A stretch of DNA of 64,000 nt from Platycnemis pennipes (Eukaryota > Arthropoda > Insecta > Odonata > Platycnemididae). Numbering within the stretch: the stretch's first letter is position 1; each line of letters opens with the position of its first letter. The notes beneath the pieces were generated by a model that saw only the letters and a list, made by a program, of their open reading frames with translations, did no database searches and was not told the origin of the DNA. Location of the stretch: contig OW121854.1 in assembly GCA_933228895.1 (NCBI GenBank), forward strand, positions 56,028,609 through 56,092,608, given 5' to 3'. This document shows, in pieces, positions 11,275 to 24,250 of this stretch. The translations under genes were made by a program, and so were the position numbers.

Positions 11275-13030
11275 GTCAAATAAAGAAACCAAAACCTATG
11301 TATCTTTCCACTTAAATTTATTTGTCACTACTAGTTTCAACGCATTGTCGTCATCATTAGGTACAAGTCAAAATTTCTGTGTGTCTGGTATATTGGTATA
11401 TATACCCTAAAGAAGTGGGGAGGGGGGGATAGGGTTAGAGGCAGAGGGTTAGGTTGAGGGGAGAGATTACATTGTTTCAGGTAAAACCACTAGGTGGGCT
11501 TAATAGCACGCATATAATTTATGACATTAATGAAAAAATAATTGACAGGATGTTGAAAATGTCACTCAAGGGAAAAGCTACTCTATACAATCAAACTGAA
11601 CTGAAAGATGGGGATATTTGATGGTGTAAACTACCGTACTATGGAGTCATCTCACAAAAATTTGGAAAGTTCTTACCGAAAGACCAATTCAGGGTGGCCT
11701 ACTACAATAATAATAGTTTAAGATAATTCTTGACTAAAACTAAAGACAGGACAGATCCATTGGATAGAAGTGGAGTGTATAAATTAAAGTGCAGAGATTG
11801 TGAAGCAGTCTACATAGGACAAATGGGAAGGTCCTTCCATACCCATGTGGAGGAGCACAGGAGAAGTTTCCGGCAGGGAAATTGGTCTCAGTCCCACTTC
11901 GCAAGACATTTGCTACAGGAGGGTCATGTAAGTGACTTTAAGCCCAAAATTTTGCACCTGAACTTAAAGGGGTGCAAGATAGACAAGATAGAGCAGTTGA
12001 AGATAAGGAGACACAAGAAATGAACTCATTGTGAATGAAAATGTGTTTGCAAATCATTCCCCATTGCTAGAGTCCACCCTTTCCTGGCGAAATAAGAATT
12101 CCTGACCCTCAACAGTAAGCCTCACCACCCGAACCATCCCCAGCCCACCTAGTGGTTTCACCCGAAACAATGTAATCCCTCCCCCCTACCTAACCCTCTG
12201 CCTCTAACCCTCTCCCTCCCTCCTCCCTTTTCCCCTCCCCGCTTCTTTAGGGTATATATACCAGAAACACAGAAATTTTGACTTGTACCTGATGATGATG
12301 CCGATCAGGGCCAGATTTCGAAATAGGCTGAAAAGGCTGCAGCCTAGAGCGGCAAAATTTAAGGGGCGGCACTTTGGCAATTTACTAAAAATTGAAAATA
12401 TACATATACAAAGATTGTGCATACCTGCTACGAATTGTGCTGGAGAATGTAGTTTTTCCTGCCTTAGAAGAGTTAAGAATTACCTACAAACTAGTACTAC
12501 TGAACGAAGGTTAAACTCACTTTCTTTACTGTGTATTGAGGCAAATACAACAAAACACTTTCATATGAGGACATAATTAACGAGTTTGCCATTTAGAAAT
12601 CTCGTAGGAAAACTATGTTGTTTTGAACATATACGAAAGTATAGAATGTACTTAAGCCCAAACATTCAACTATATTGTGTTTGTACAGTTATTCATGTTT
12701 TTCTTATGGTAACCTGTATAACATCTACCTTTTGAATGTCAACAAATAAACCAGTAATAAGCTATTTTTTGTGTGGTTTTAGTTTTACTCTTCAGCACAA
12801 TTTTATTCGAATAACTGAATCTATCATTTGTTGTATAAAACGAATGCATAATATGTATAATATATGAGTCTATTAACTGTGAGACTCTAAAACGGGGGGG
12901 GAGGCAAATGGATTTAGCCTACAAGTGGCATTTTCCTAAATCCGGCCCTGATGCCGATGCATTGAAACTAGTAGTGCCAAATAAATTTAAGTGGAAAGAT
13001 ACATAGGTGTTGGTTTCTTTACTTGCCATT
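11275..13030 (+). mobile_element. Penelope-like element fragment with inverted terminal arms
   Basis: The open frame 11730-12023 encodes a GIY-YIG-type endonuclease domain: SGVYKLKCRDCEAVYIGQMG then RSFHTHVEEHR, the Penelope-like element C-terminus. It is flanked by inverted arms: left 11275-11500, right 12142-12305 plus 12951-13030. The right arm is split by a hAT insertion. The arms carry polypurine/polypyrimidine tracts (near 11415-11465 and 12180-12240) and a hammerhead-like core. The RT region is missing, so it is internally deleted. Confidence 0.8.
12306..12950 (+). mobile_element. 645-bp hAT deletion derivative with 8-bp TSD
   Basis: Termini CAGGGCCAGATTT and AAATCCGGCCCTG (12 of 13 paired). 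The exact 8-bp duplication ATGCCGAT lies at 12298-12305 and 12951-12958. An internal frame reads CAGECSFSCLRRVKNYLQTS then RLNSLSLLCIE, the hAT C-terminal domain of the zinc-finger MYM-like group. The rest of the transposase is deleted. It sits in the right arm of the Penelope-like element, so it is younger. Confidence 0.88.
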
Positions 13031-13774
13031 GATGTTTACTAGGTCCAAATTTATTGTTTCTTGCACAAATCACCAATGAATTACACTTTCCTTGGGTTTT
13101 TCAATATTTCCTTAACACTGCACTGTAGAGGTATGAATATCTATTGTATTAAGTGGGAGTGACCGGTTTTGTAATTATTTCATTCATTTAATGTTGTAGA
13201 GCATACTTGCATGTATACAAATCATACATGAAGCTACATATATAATGAAATTACTGGAGTGCGTACTCTTCGCTTCTCAAATGTATTTATCATTGTGTTC
13301 ATAGATATAAATGCATTGGAAATTGTAGCGTAATTAACAGATAATCTAATTTCTTTTCAAATGAGCTATTTTAGATTGATGTTGGCATTTTCATTTTCCT
13401 TACCATGAAAGAATGTATGCTGCCCAATATCCTAAGATTTTTTCTACTATCGAATGTTTAAAAGTTTCTTTTAAACATTCAACATGTTGACATTTAGATA
13501 GTCTTATACTTAGTTGTGTGCTGTAGGGCATTTTTGTGTATTTTCATGTGCATTCATAGTATTGATAAATTTCTTTTGGTTGTGAAACCAGAAGATAAAA
13601 AATTGAAATATGTGCCTTCAGATTTGGTTAATGGAGTTACTTTAATAATTGATACCTACTTAATAATACCATACATAACTTCTCTTTTGGAACATTTGTA
13701 AATCTTATCCTAACATATTGTTAATAATTATTTTTTATTTTTCTATGCTCTCTTCTAAGCTTGAGTATCTTCAG
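13031..13774. other. BARD1 intron 2, 3' part
   Basis: AT-rich intron sequence up to the acceptor TATCTTCAG at 13774. No gene or element recognised. Identical at 30386-31129. Confidence 0.4.
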
Positions 13775-14330
13775 GTCTCCATGCGACTCTCTAACAAATA
13801 CATCAGACTCATCTGTTGAAAATCATAAACCAGCCACGTCAAGTTCTTCTGATATGAAAGCACCTCTTAGTTCAGGGTTGAATTTGTCAATGACGTCAAG
13901 TGAAGATAAAGTTCCTTCTGCCAAGATTGCAAGAAGAACTAAATCTCTTTCAAGAGAAAGGGAAGTGAAGATGGAGGAGACATTGAATCCAGAATTAGTA
14001 ACTCCGGTGAAAAACACAAAGGGGAAAAGGCCTGGTGAATCTCTCATCAAAAATATCTCGGATACGATTAAAAAAGCAGCCAACAAACGCAATGCAAAAG
14101 GAGAAACACCTTTGCAAGTTGCATGTAAAAAGGTACCTAATAATGTAGTGGAAGTCTGATGTTGAAATTTGCTAGCATGGCTGCCATGCTTGCATTTAAT
14201 TGTTGAAGTTTCTCAAGGAAATTTTTGTGTCACCTGTTAAATGTTTCAGGGTAATTTTAAGCAAGTTCAGAGTTTGATTGCTGATGCAGCCAACCCCAAT
14301 GTGAAGGACAATTTTGGATGGACACCATTG

Positions 14331-15585
14331 GTAAGAAAATGTCTTTGATTTAATGTCTCATGGTGTTATGTAGGTAGCATGGAGTTAATTTAATTTAAGA
14401 AAGGGGATTGTGGCCTTACTATAAAAAGCAGAACATGGAGAAGAGGGTAGTGGATGAGTGACAGAAGTTCAGTTGTGATGTTGAAAGCTGACACAAATGT
14501 CTTAGTTTTCATTCAGGTGTATTTGGCAGCTGGGGGTATGAAGAGGAAGAAGTCAATTGTGTATGCACATAATTTGAAGATTTTTATTTTGGTTTTGGGA
14601 TTTTTTGTTGGGTTTGGTTTTAGGACTATTTATGGTGGTGGTGATGTTATGCTGGAAGAGTAATTAAGTGGCAACTAAACCCTGGCTGAAAGTATCATAG
14701 GCATAGGTACTCTTTGGAGCTATCTGGGAAATAGAGTGAGGTGCGATTTCAATTATGCTATGGTCAGGCATTAAGATTCATGTTCAGCATGAAAAATCAT
14801 AGTTTCCTGAGTGATATACAGACTAATTGTAATTCAATGGTTATGAAATGTGATGTTAAATCCAAAATGTAAAGAAGACAAAGTAGGATTGAGGTGTAGG
14901 AAATCGAGGTTCTGTTTAGAACAATGAGGAAATACAGCAGAAAGTCCATAGCAGAAGTTAAGCAAAAAAGGAGATGAGGACAATTGAAGGGAAGAGCTGA
15001 ACTTAATAGTTCGCATCATAGAAAAGTAGAAAAAGTAATAACAGGAACTGTAATCAAAGGATAAAGAATGGAGCGAGGCAAGGTTGTGCACTGTCCCTCA
15101 TAATTTTATTCATTTGCACCAAGAAAGCAATGAAATATGTATTTCAAAGAGAAGGCTTCAGGAGTGATTCTATGTGTGTCAAGTCACCTGGTGGGAAACC
15201 TAAGAAATGTTCACCCATAGCACCTGACCCAGTGGAAAACATAAGAAACCTTCACCCAAAGTTATTATCATTATTATTATTAAAGCTGAGAAACAAGAGC
15301 ATAGCCAGATTAGACCTTGATGAGGGGGAAAGTACAATGACTGTATGAGGACAAGGCTGAGGCAGTGGTCCTCTGATGGTAGTCCAGGAAGGGTACAGGA
15401 TAAGGTCGAAGGCCTAACCACATATATTTTTGCATTACCAATCAAGTAACAAGTTACTTATGATACATTCTGCAGTGACTAAGGAACGAATGATCACCGT
15501 CACCCCTGTGAGGTTTCAAATCTTTAACAGCAGCACCTTTGACCATTGAGTCAATAAAATAAGATAACTTGTTGTGTAAGAAGCT
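14331..15585. other. BARD1 intron 4, start
   Basis: No gene recognised. Short open frames (14454-14663, 15130-15348) lack motifs and splice context. A decayed RT-like stretch is possible near 14980-15130 but cannot be supported. Identical at 31686-32940. Confidence 0.35.
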
Positions 15586-15666
15586 CCCTGGCGAAAATTT
15601 TTGTGTACACTTTTGTGGTACAGTGGTGTACTGTACCAGACTAGCACACAAAAATCACCTAATATT

Positions 15667-15860
15667 CACCACAATTGTACATGATCCTGAACTGTACACA
15701 GAATGTACCAAAGTTTCACACTGTTTCTTGAGGCTACCTGTACACAAATTACACCACAGTTGTACATAATCCTAAACTGTACACAGAATGTACCAACTTT
15801 TCACACCGTTTCTTGAGGCTACCTGTACACAAATTACACCACAGCTGTACATTATCCTGA
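15667..15860. repeat. 85-bp tandem repeat, about 2.3 copies
   Basis: CACCACAATTGTAC, CACCACAGTTGTAC and CACCACAGCTGTAC begin at 15667, 15752 and 15837, exactly 85 bp apart. Each unit carries several GTAC words. It lies just inside the CCCTGGCGAAAA terminus. Identical at 33022-33215. Confidence 0.85.
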
Positions 15861-16697
15861 ATTGTGCTGTTCTTACAGATAGTCTCTTTCTCATTCTGCA
15901 TACATATGTAATTTACCAATAGAAGATATTATGGTATATAGGTACACATTAAAATAACTAAGGGAACTATTTCTTCAACCTGACGCAATAGCCATATTTA
16001 AAACATGATGTCTGAGATGGGCTTAGAGGTGGGCCCAGACATCAAGTTTGGGAGGACTGTCGCCAATGTTGACCTCCTCTTTACCCCCACCCCTCCGATC
16101 AAAAGACAGTCTCTCTAGTTCTCTGGGGAGGGAGGGGGTGACAACCGCTCTCCCCCCACCCAAAGCCTCAGTAACAATCTTGAAAGAAACATTAACAGGA
16201 AGACCTGAAGGAAAAAAAGACTTGTGGAGACCTAGACTATAATGGTGGTGCTGAATCCAGAAAGACAATAAGAAAGATGAGAAGTTCGACAGTGACAATG
16301 GAAGCAGAGAATGATGACATAAATTTGTTGGTGGGGCCATGGAGGTAAGGTAATTTCATAACAACGGAATAATTTTCCAAAGATAAAAAACAAGATACTT
16401 TTGTTTAATCTTGTAATAATAGATAAAAGCAAAACAAAGAAAAGTAGATACACTGCACTAAAAGCTGTAATTACAACTGGAAAGTTGCCAGTATCAGTAC
16501 ACATGTTGATACATTGAGCAATGATATCACTAGGTTTGATGATTATGGAATCACCTAACTCTTGAATCTTTTTGATGTGGGTGTCAGTAACTGTCTGACA
16601 ATGTAGAATTGGGTTCTGATCTAAAGTTGCCTCTTGGAAAATGAGGCGAACTTCATTTTCTCCTGAGTCTCCTTTGTGAAAAAACTTAGATTTGTTA

Positions 16698-17256
16698 ACT
16701 GTTAAATTAGATTTGTTAACAGTACTGTTGCAATCTGACAGTCACGGTTAAATTTCAATAGTTGTCTATTGGAACATTCACAGTATAAATTTCCAACAGA
16801 TTATTGATAAAATGAAACAGTTACTGTTGGATTTTAATGTTTAATGGTAGAAATCCAACATTAAATAGTAAATTGCCATTAATGTTGAAGGATATAAGTT
16901 TGTTGAAATTTCAGCAGTTTATATGCTTAGGATATTAGAATGTTTATAAGTATATACTTAGTCTGTTGCCAATCTGAAACTGGTCTGTAATGCTTGAAAG
17001 GCCAATTTCTGGATGCTAAGTCTGTAACAGGACTGGACTTGTCTGGATTGCAATAAAGAGAAGGGATTTTGTCTGGAAACTGAACTGGATTTTGGTCCAT
17101 AACTATACTACAATATCTGTTGGTCTGTAACTAGTCTGTATTTTTTCTTCAGGTGCAGTTTAATATTTGGTGGTCTGTAAAGGTACTGTAGTGTTGACAG
17201 TCTGTAACTGTGCTGTAGGTTTTGAAGGGCTGTAACTGGTCTGGATTTTGGTTAGT
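16698..17256. repeat. Degenerate AACAGTT and TCTGTAACTGGTCTG arrays
   Basis: 16698-16920 has repeated AACAGTTACTGTT-like palindromic words. 16969-17256 has repeated TCTGTAACTGGTCTGG-like words at irregular spacing. There is no coding potential. They form part of the subterminal structure of the CCCTGGCGAAAA element. Identical at 34053-34611. Confidence 0.6.
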
Positions 17257-17498
17257 GAAAGAAAGTAGAGTCTGAGGAAAAGTAATTCAAATAAGTACAA
17301 AATTTCTACAATGACAAATACATTATGTCTAGAAAATATCTAGAATAATTACTTTTAAATGGAATGCAAAATAGCATAGCAACAATTGTTTTCCGTTTGA
17401 TATATCAACTAGAAAACAACCGTTGCTATGCATATAATAATATATTTATTGTGTTTACACTTCTACAATGCTACATATCATCCAAAAAGTAGTGTGAA

Positions 17499-17830
17499 TT
17501 GCTGAATCTTCTGTCTTCTCATTCATCTCGGATAATCTTGAAAATGCAGTCCTTGACTTTACTTCTTAAAATTAGCCATTCTGAATGTGATTTATTTGAA
17601 TTCGTAAATGAGGAGGAAGCTGTTTCTGTTGGCATCTTAGCTTGGGTCTTTCATGATGATGGTGAAAGAAATAAGGAGAACTATTTTAGAGGATTAGTGA
17701 AAATACAGGGACATTGCATGGTGAACTGGCCTGATTGTGATAATTAAAGTTCATCAACATTTAAAAAAAGTTGGTTCATGCAACTTGGAGCATTGTGCTG
17801 GCAAGACTCCTGGCATAAGGTGGTGAGTAC
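17499..17830 (+). other. Unrecognised coding-like fragment
   Basis: The frame 17499-17747 reads SVGILAWVFHDDGERNKENY and MVNWPDCDN. After one stop it continues SSTFKKSWFMQLGALCWQD and ends at a GTGAGT donor-like site. It could be a decayed transposon-encoded exon of the CCCTGG element in which it sits. I do not recognise the family. Identical at 34854-35185. Confidence 0.3.
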
Positions 17831-18599
17831 AACTACACTCTATTTGCCCTAAGTTCCTTTGCATGCACTCTCCCACATATTAAAACTGGCGATTTTTATA
17901 TTGTAATAGCAACATTTGAAAAAAAAAACATTTTTACTTGCCAGGATACACACAAGTGTGCAGACCTAAGTGCAATGTGAAACAGAAGGCATGGCAATTT
18001 GGGGAGGAGATTTTAAAATATGTAGGCATGAAATTAAATAATATCTCAGAAGGAAAGACAACCATTCAATGATGTTGTAAACTAATGTATATATTTTGTT
18101 TTAAGTATTTAAGTTTTGTGTGGAAATATATTTTTTGCTAAGAGTTTGTTGTTCTTTTCTTGAATACTCAATACATATTTGATTGCGGTTACGTACTTGC
18201 GAGCATAAGAAAGAATTTAGCTGCATCCATATTTTTTGCAATCCAATGCTTAAGGTTGAACCTTCGTTTTCATTACATTGCTTATTCCTTGGTGTTTTTT
18301 AAATTAATTTCCCCAAGGTATGTAGCTCTTACATGCATGGGTTAAATTATATTACTGGTGAGACACGTGTACAGACCAACATGTTGAACTTAATGAAAAC
18401 GGAGGAAAATTTTTGCTAAATGACATTTAGAACGGCTCATAAATTATCACTATTTATTTATCAATGTTCTCAATATAGAGCAATAAGTTAAGAAATAAAC
18501 ATTTATAGACCCATTATCCTTTTAAACAAACTAGTATAAATACTAATAGTATGGTAATGTAGTACAATACTGCAATATACCTGGTTCAATCGTTGAAGA

Positions 18600-18720
18600 A
18601 CAAATGGATGGGAAGAATGACAAAGGAAGGCCTCAAGTGAGATGTATGGAACAAGTGACGAAGGATGTGAAAGAGAAGAAATTCGTACATTAGATTGAGA
18701 TGAAAAGTGGGTTGAAGTAA
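18600..18720 (+). repeat. RTE-like LINE 3' tail fragment
   Basis: Matches the end of the LINE at 3850-6895 (GGAACAAGTGACGAAGGATG followed by GAAAGAGAAGAAAT). The same tail occurs near 37650 and 56655. Identical at 35955-36075. Confidence 0.6.
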
Positions 18721-18779
18721 TCTAAGAGTCCCTGGGGCACTTAGACCTATTGGTCCATTATGCTAACCACCATTCAGGA

Positions 18780-19732
18780 GATCACCCATAGAGACCGATC
18801 GTCCGGCTAAAGGCCAAGAGGTCTCCTATGAGGATCCCTTTAATTTCATTGGGTTCCAGAAAAGGTGAGCCAAGATATCTATTCTGAGTCCTCATTATGG
18901 CTGGGCACTCGCAGAGGAGATGAGAGGTTGATTCGTCCTCTTCTTCACACCATCTGCATCTAGCTGAATCAGTGATCTTCAGGAGATGGAGGTGTCTCAT
19001 CACTTGATGAACAGTCCAGTCCAGTGAACAGTCCCACTATCGTACGTAATTGACTCCTGTTTCATAGGAGTAATTTCTTAGCTAGATCAGGTTTATGTCC
19101 CTCTATGTGAAGTTTGGCCTGCCTTAACTTCGGTGTTTTCCGCCAGATCTCAGCATGTCGAGCAAGGCCCCACATTCGGATCTCCGTTTTCCCCATTGAG
19201 GGTGCAATAGGTATGAATGGTTCTGGACCAAACGGTCTTCGGTTGGCTCCTGCTTTGGCAAGCTCATCCGCCATTTCATTTCCGGCAATGCCAGCATGAC
19301 CTGGTACCCAGAAGAGCTCAATTTTACGGCAGCTGCCTAGTGTGTTGAGTGCATTTCTACACTCTAGCAGCAGCCGCGATCTGCACCATGGTGATGCAAG
19401 AGCTCTGAGGACAGCTTGGCTGTCGGTGCAGATATGAGTTGGTTTGTCATAGAAGCCAGCCTCTTTAGCTGCATATGCACAGGTCAGAAGCATATAAACC
19501 TCGGCCTGAAACACTGTAGCTTATTCCCCGAGAGGGATAGATATTTTCTTGGATAGGCTGTAGCTGTATATACCGGCTCCTCCTCTGCCTTCTTTCCTGG
19601 AGCCATCTGTATACCATACATAGGCTCCTTTATGTAGCCCTTCCCCTCCTTTCTCTGCCCACTCTTCTCTAGTAGGGAAGTGGATTTTGAAGAGGAGGGG
19701 TGATTGGTTGAACTTCGCAATTATTGAGTCAG
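18780..19732 (-). pseudogene. RNase H-bearing non-LTR retrotransposon, cut at repeat junction
   Basis: Minus-strand frames encode, from right to left, VWYTDGSRKEGRGGAGIY (19.6 kb), FQAEVYMLLTCAY, ICTDSQAVLRALASPW, WVPGHAGIAGNEMADELAK and a terminal Cys/His-rich CRWCEEEDESTSHLLCECP. The D-E-D-D RNase H residues are recognisable. The upstream RT part is missing because the repeat unit ends at 19732; it is present in copy B. There is a stop/frameshift between the YTDG and QAEVY parts. Confidence 0.8.
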
Positions 19733-21204
19733 TTGCAGATAGCTGTTTTTTATTGAGCTCCTCCTACAAGATTGTCTCTCTCTTTTTCTTTCATCAACAA
19801 CACATCATGGTAACCAACATGGGTATTGTTGCCTGGTTGGTATGTAGATGAATAAAATAATAATAATAATTGATAATAAATAATAATAATATAATGAATT
19901 AATGCATAATGAATGGGTGGCTTATAAATGACTATGAAGAGTAAGATGATTATTTTCCAATGTGGCTGTTGTGGCTGAGTATCGCCACAGATTCATGAAT
20001 CTAGCGATGAATAAAACCACCATGATGAGTAAATTTCATGATTTTAAAGACTCCAGCTTGTCCTCTGTTCTTTCCTCAAATCCATCTTTGGCAAAAAGTA
20101 ATTTATTATTACACTGATATCAACAACACTACCTTCTTAATACATAAACTTGAGACAGTTTCACTATTTCTTTACCTTTTAGAATTCTTTTCTCAGAAAT
20201 TCCTCCGGGTCTACTGGTGTCAAACACCCTAATCATGTTTTTAAAACCACTGTAAATTTTTTCTCCAGTGTGGTTGAAAGTAATACTGTATGCAGATTCT
20301 ACTTCATCCAAACTGAAACAGAAAATTATATGTTTTAAGAGAACTTGATTTGGACCAAATATTTTGTATTTAGATCAAAAGACTCTTAAACTTACTGATT
20401 TATAGGAATGTAGCTGCCAGATAGAAATCCTGTGTATGCATTCCACAGGTGAATAGGGTTTCCTTTACTGGTACTAATTAGACTAAATAAAAGGAAATAG
20501 TAAGCATATTTTATCATAAAAGAAAATTTTAGGTCATATCTTAGGTAATAGCAAAAAACATTCCAATCATGAACTTCAATGAGGTGTACACAGGTTGCCA
20601 ACCCAATGAACACCATATGCAATAATGTTTGCGGCTGAGAATTAAGACACTGAGTGCATCCACCAGGTTATGGATGTTGGGTCGACCTATATACATTGAC
20701 ATTAGCTGTGATATAAGTGAGTTTACTCCTTGAATAAGCACTCTTGGACAAAAAGTTATTGCATTCCGAGGTGGTATTGGTTTACACCTGGGTAAGGTAG
20801 GCCTACTAAATAATACAAAAACCTCTGATGATGCTGTTATTTGGCGATGGGAGGCCACAAACAATTAAGCATCTCATCACCTCGAATAGGGGGCAGCAAC
20901 TCTTTTTCCTATGACTGAAGGTGGAGACCACAGTGGTCGGTACAGCAACTCATTTCACTACAGGCATGGTAACATTTACTGAGGTACTGTGATATGGAAG
21001 GCAAGGGGAAACCTCCACATTTTTATCATGAGGAGTCAGCTACTTCACTCTTTTTCCATCAATACATGATGCAACTCTCTAGAGTAAAATACGCTGGAGG
21101 TAAAATAGTGATCCACTTGGAACTCCAGGTGGGAACTACTCGAGAGAGTAGTCTAGCGTGATGCAAATTTTAGAGTAGGAATAAGAAATGAGAGATAGCT
21201 TTGG

Positions 21205-24200
21205 ACCTGCGTAAGACTTGAGAACCTTAAGGTGGAAATGTGAAAAGTGGACCTCAACATCATAGGAATCAGCAAAATTAAGTGCCCCAAAGAAGGAGAC
21301 TTTTAAAGTGGAAGCTACAGGATTCTTCACACCGGATCACTGAATGGCAATGATGGAGTACACATAATTCTCAGGAAGAGTCCCAGATTGTGTGTGAAGA
21401 AATGCCTGCAGTACTATGAAAGAATTATAATGGTGAATATTGAGACCAAGCCCACATATACCCTTGCAGTACAAGTTTACATGCCTACTTTGAACTGTGA
21501 AAATAAAGAAGTAGAAGGCATCTTTCAGGATATTATGGAAGTCATAAATAAAGAAAGAGAGGAAGAAAACTTAATTACTTTTGGAAATCGTACGTAACCA
21601 TCGGTGAAGGTCAAGAAGGAAGAATAACTGGAAAATATGGCTTGGAAAATGGATACGAGAGATGAGAAAGACTTATAGAAGTCTTCACACAACACACGTT
21701 AGTGGTGGCAAATCCAGTGTTTGAAAACCACCAATGGAGAAGATTTACCTGGAAAATGCCAGGAGACAAAAGAAGATTTCAAATAGACTGATTTAGTGAA
21801 GCAGTGATTTAGGAACCAGGCGAAGGACTTTAAAAGCTACCCTGGGGCAGATATTGACAGCAGCCACTATTACTGATGAAATACATTGACAGTGACCATA
21901 ATTTAGTGATGATGAAATTCCATCTAAAATTTAAGAAATTGAAAAAAACAGAGAAGAATATATGACAAGTAGAAAAATTGAAGGAGACTCAGCATAAGCT
22001 GGCCTTTCAAAATGTAGTGGGAAAAAACATATGAGAGGACCTGACTGACCCATCAGTGGAAGAACATTGGGAAAATATTAAATTTGGACTACAGGAAGCT
22101 GTAAAATAAGTTCTAGGAAGAAGAAAAGTTGTCCAGAAGATGCCATGAATTATGGAAGAAGGCTTAGACCCGATTGAAGAAAGTACAATAATGCAAAAGC
22201 TGAAGGACAACTTTGCTACAAATGAACAAGGAATGAAATACGTCGCAAAGCCAGGAAAGATACAAAATGTAGATGAAGGATCTATGTGAATATGCATGAA
22301 ACAAACTTGCACTTGGAAAGATAGAAGCAGACTATAGAATTATGAGGAACCACTTCATTCAAGGAACGAAGTGCAAGATGCAATGCCATAAAGAACAACA
22401 ATAAAGAGCTTTTGATTGAAAATTAAGACAAAATGAAGATGGAAAGAATATCTTGAAGAGTTATGCAATGGAAAATGTTGCAGCACGAAAGTAGTTGAAG
22501 AGGAAAGTGAATTTGAAATGGATGATATGGAAGCTTCAATCTTAAGATTAGAATTCGACACAGCAGTAAGGGACCTGTAGATGAATAAGACTTCTGGAAT
22601 TGACGATATTCCCGCTGAGCTAATAAAAAATGCAGAAGAAAAGACATTGACTGTTTTATACAAAACCAATTGCAAATTGTGCTCAACAGGAGAGATACCC
22701 AGGGACTTTAAGAAAAACATCATCATTCCTGTTCCCAAAAAGAAGAGACTGGAGAAATGCAAAACTTTTAGGACTATAAGCCTGACGATACATGCAGATA
22801 TTGACAAGGATCCGCTAGAGGAGAATGGAATGAAAAGCAGAGGAGTTCCTGGATGAAGACCAATTTCCGCAGAAGATTCAGACATTGCAAGGGTGTAAGA
22901 GAAGCAATACTGGCCCTTAGGCTTATCATAGAGAAGAGAATCAAGAAGAATAAACCGCAGTTCATTACATTAGTGGATTTAGAGAAGGCGTTTGATACCA
23001 TGGATTGGAATTCTGAAAGGAATTGGAGTGTCCGACAATGACCAAAGAATTATCCACAGTTTGTATAAAAACCAAGTAGCTGTGATGAAATCTGGACCCA
23101 ACTGTGAAGGAGCAAGAATACGGAAAGGAGTAAAGGCCGCATTACATGATACAATTTTTCGTACAATTTCTTGTACAACCTCTTGCATGAGGAAATTGTA
23201 CCGTGTAAAGCGGCAAATTGTACGAAAACTTGTGCGAATGTCTGAATGGGAAATAGAACGTGTTCTAATTCCATTCAGACAAACATACAATTTCGTTCAG
23301 TCTATACAAGAGTTTGTACAAGAAATTGTGCAAGAAATTGTATCGTGTAAAGCGGCCTTAAGACAAGTCTGAGCACAGTCTCCATAATTTTTAATGTTTA
23401 CATCGAAGGGGCTATCAATGAAATCAAAGAGGTCTTCTGGAGTGACTATATATGGAGAAAAAAATAAGCATGCTGCGATTCGCTGATGACATATCTCTCA
23501 TAGCACAGACAGATTTGAATAAGATTCTAGTTACCATGGAAAGGACAATGGCCAGATATCAGCTGAATATAAATAAGTAGAAGACTAAGATATTGGTGTG
23601 CAGCAAGAAAGAAGAGGCCAAAACTAACATCAAACTAGGAAAACGAAAAATTGAAGACGTGAAACAGTTCTGTTGCCTACGAAGCCAAATAACCTGGAAT
23701 CGACAAAACAAGAAAGAAATAGTCGGCAGAATAGCCCTGGCAAAGATGGCATTCTACCAAAAGAAGAATTTAATTACAGCTGGGAATAAAAGTGTGGAAG
23801 TAGAGAAACACTTCATCATAATGTACATCTGGAGCATGTTTCTTTAGGGCAGTGAGGCACGGATGATGACAATAGTGGAGAAGAGAAGGGTTGAAGCATT
23901 CTAAACCTGGTGCTACAAAAGAATGATGAAGATAAAATGGATTAACCGCCAGTGAGTAGTGAAGAAGTTCTAAGAAAAGTGGGAGAAGTCTTCTGAAAAC
24001 CACAAGAAGAAGACGGGTCAATGTAATCGGCCACTTTATGAGACATGATGGCTTGATGATGGCAATCATTGAAGGCCAAGTGAATGGGATGAATTGCAAA
24101 GAGGGCCTCATATAAGTTCCAAGGAACAAGTGATGACGGATATGAAAGAAAAGAAATACATAAATATGAAGAGATTAGCTGACAGGAAAATTGAGTGGAG

Positions 24201-24250
24201 AGATGCGTCAAATCAATGCCAGGATTATTGACTGATGATGATGCAATAAT
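21205..24250 (+). pseudogene. RTE-like non-LTR retrotransposon, copy B
   Basis: Repeat of the element at 3850-6895 with the same decay. Contains the 225-bp MITE at 23134-23358. Confidence 0.72.
23134..23358. mobile_element. 225-bp TAA-flanked MITE, copy B
   Basis: Same as 5779-6003, with TAA on both flanks. Confidence 0.78.

Larger units (their letters stand above)
8810..14330 (+). pseudogene. BARD1: BARD1 5' partial copy (exons 1-4 only)
   Basis: Exons 8810-8892, 9027-9464, 13775-14132 and 14250-14330 are identical to copy B and encode the RING domain, the linker and the first part of the ankyrin block (320 residues). The copy-A block then ends at 19732 inside intron 4 and the sequence restarts at WRAP53 intron DNA, so exons 5-10 are not downstream before another WRAP53/BARD1 pair. 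If the duplication is real, this copy could make only a RING-linker-partial-ankyrin protein, or splice over copy B exons. If it is an assembly artefact, this and copy B are one gene. Confidence 0.75.
2378..19732. repeat. 17,355-bp direct tandem repeat, copy A
   Basis: This block recurs at 19733-37087 at a constant offset of 17,355. Every open reading frame inside is repeated at that offset with the same protein, and runs I compared (for example the 10-A run near 17910 and 35275) are identical. The sequences outside the four boundaries share nothing: CTCC precedes 2378, GTCAG precedes 19733 and AGCCC follows 37087. The copy holds the 5' part of WRAP53, the shared promoter and BARD1 exons 1-4. 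Confidence 0.97.
15586..19732. mobile_element. CCCTGGCGAAAA element, left part cut by repeat junction
   Basis: The left terminus CCCTGGCGAAAATTTTTGTG is present, followed by the TGTAC-rich tandem repeat, the AACAGTT-type array and the TCTGTAAC array. The matching right terminus is absent because copy A ends at 19732. The full arrangement is seen in copy B at 32941-38820. Confidence 0.6.

Noticed and set aside
13823..14092. Minus-strand open frame of 89 residues
   Set aside because: Shadow of BARD1 exon 3 on the opposite strand.
16023..16504. Open frames of 90-105 residues, minus strand
   Set aside because: Hydrophobic or proline-rich without family motif; inside the CCCTGG element and repeated only because of the tandem copy.
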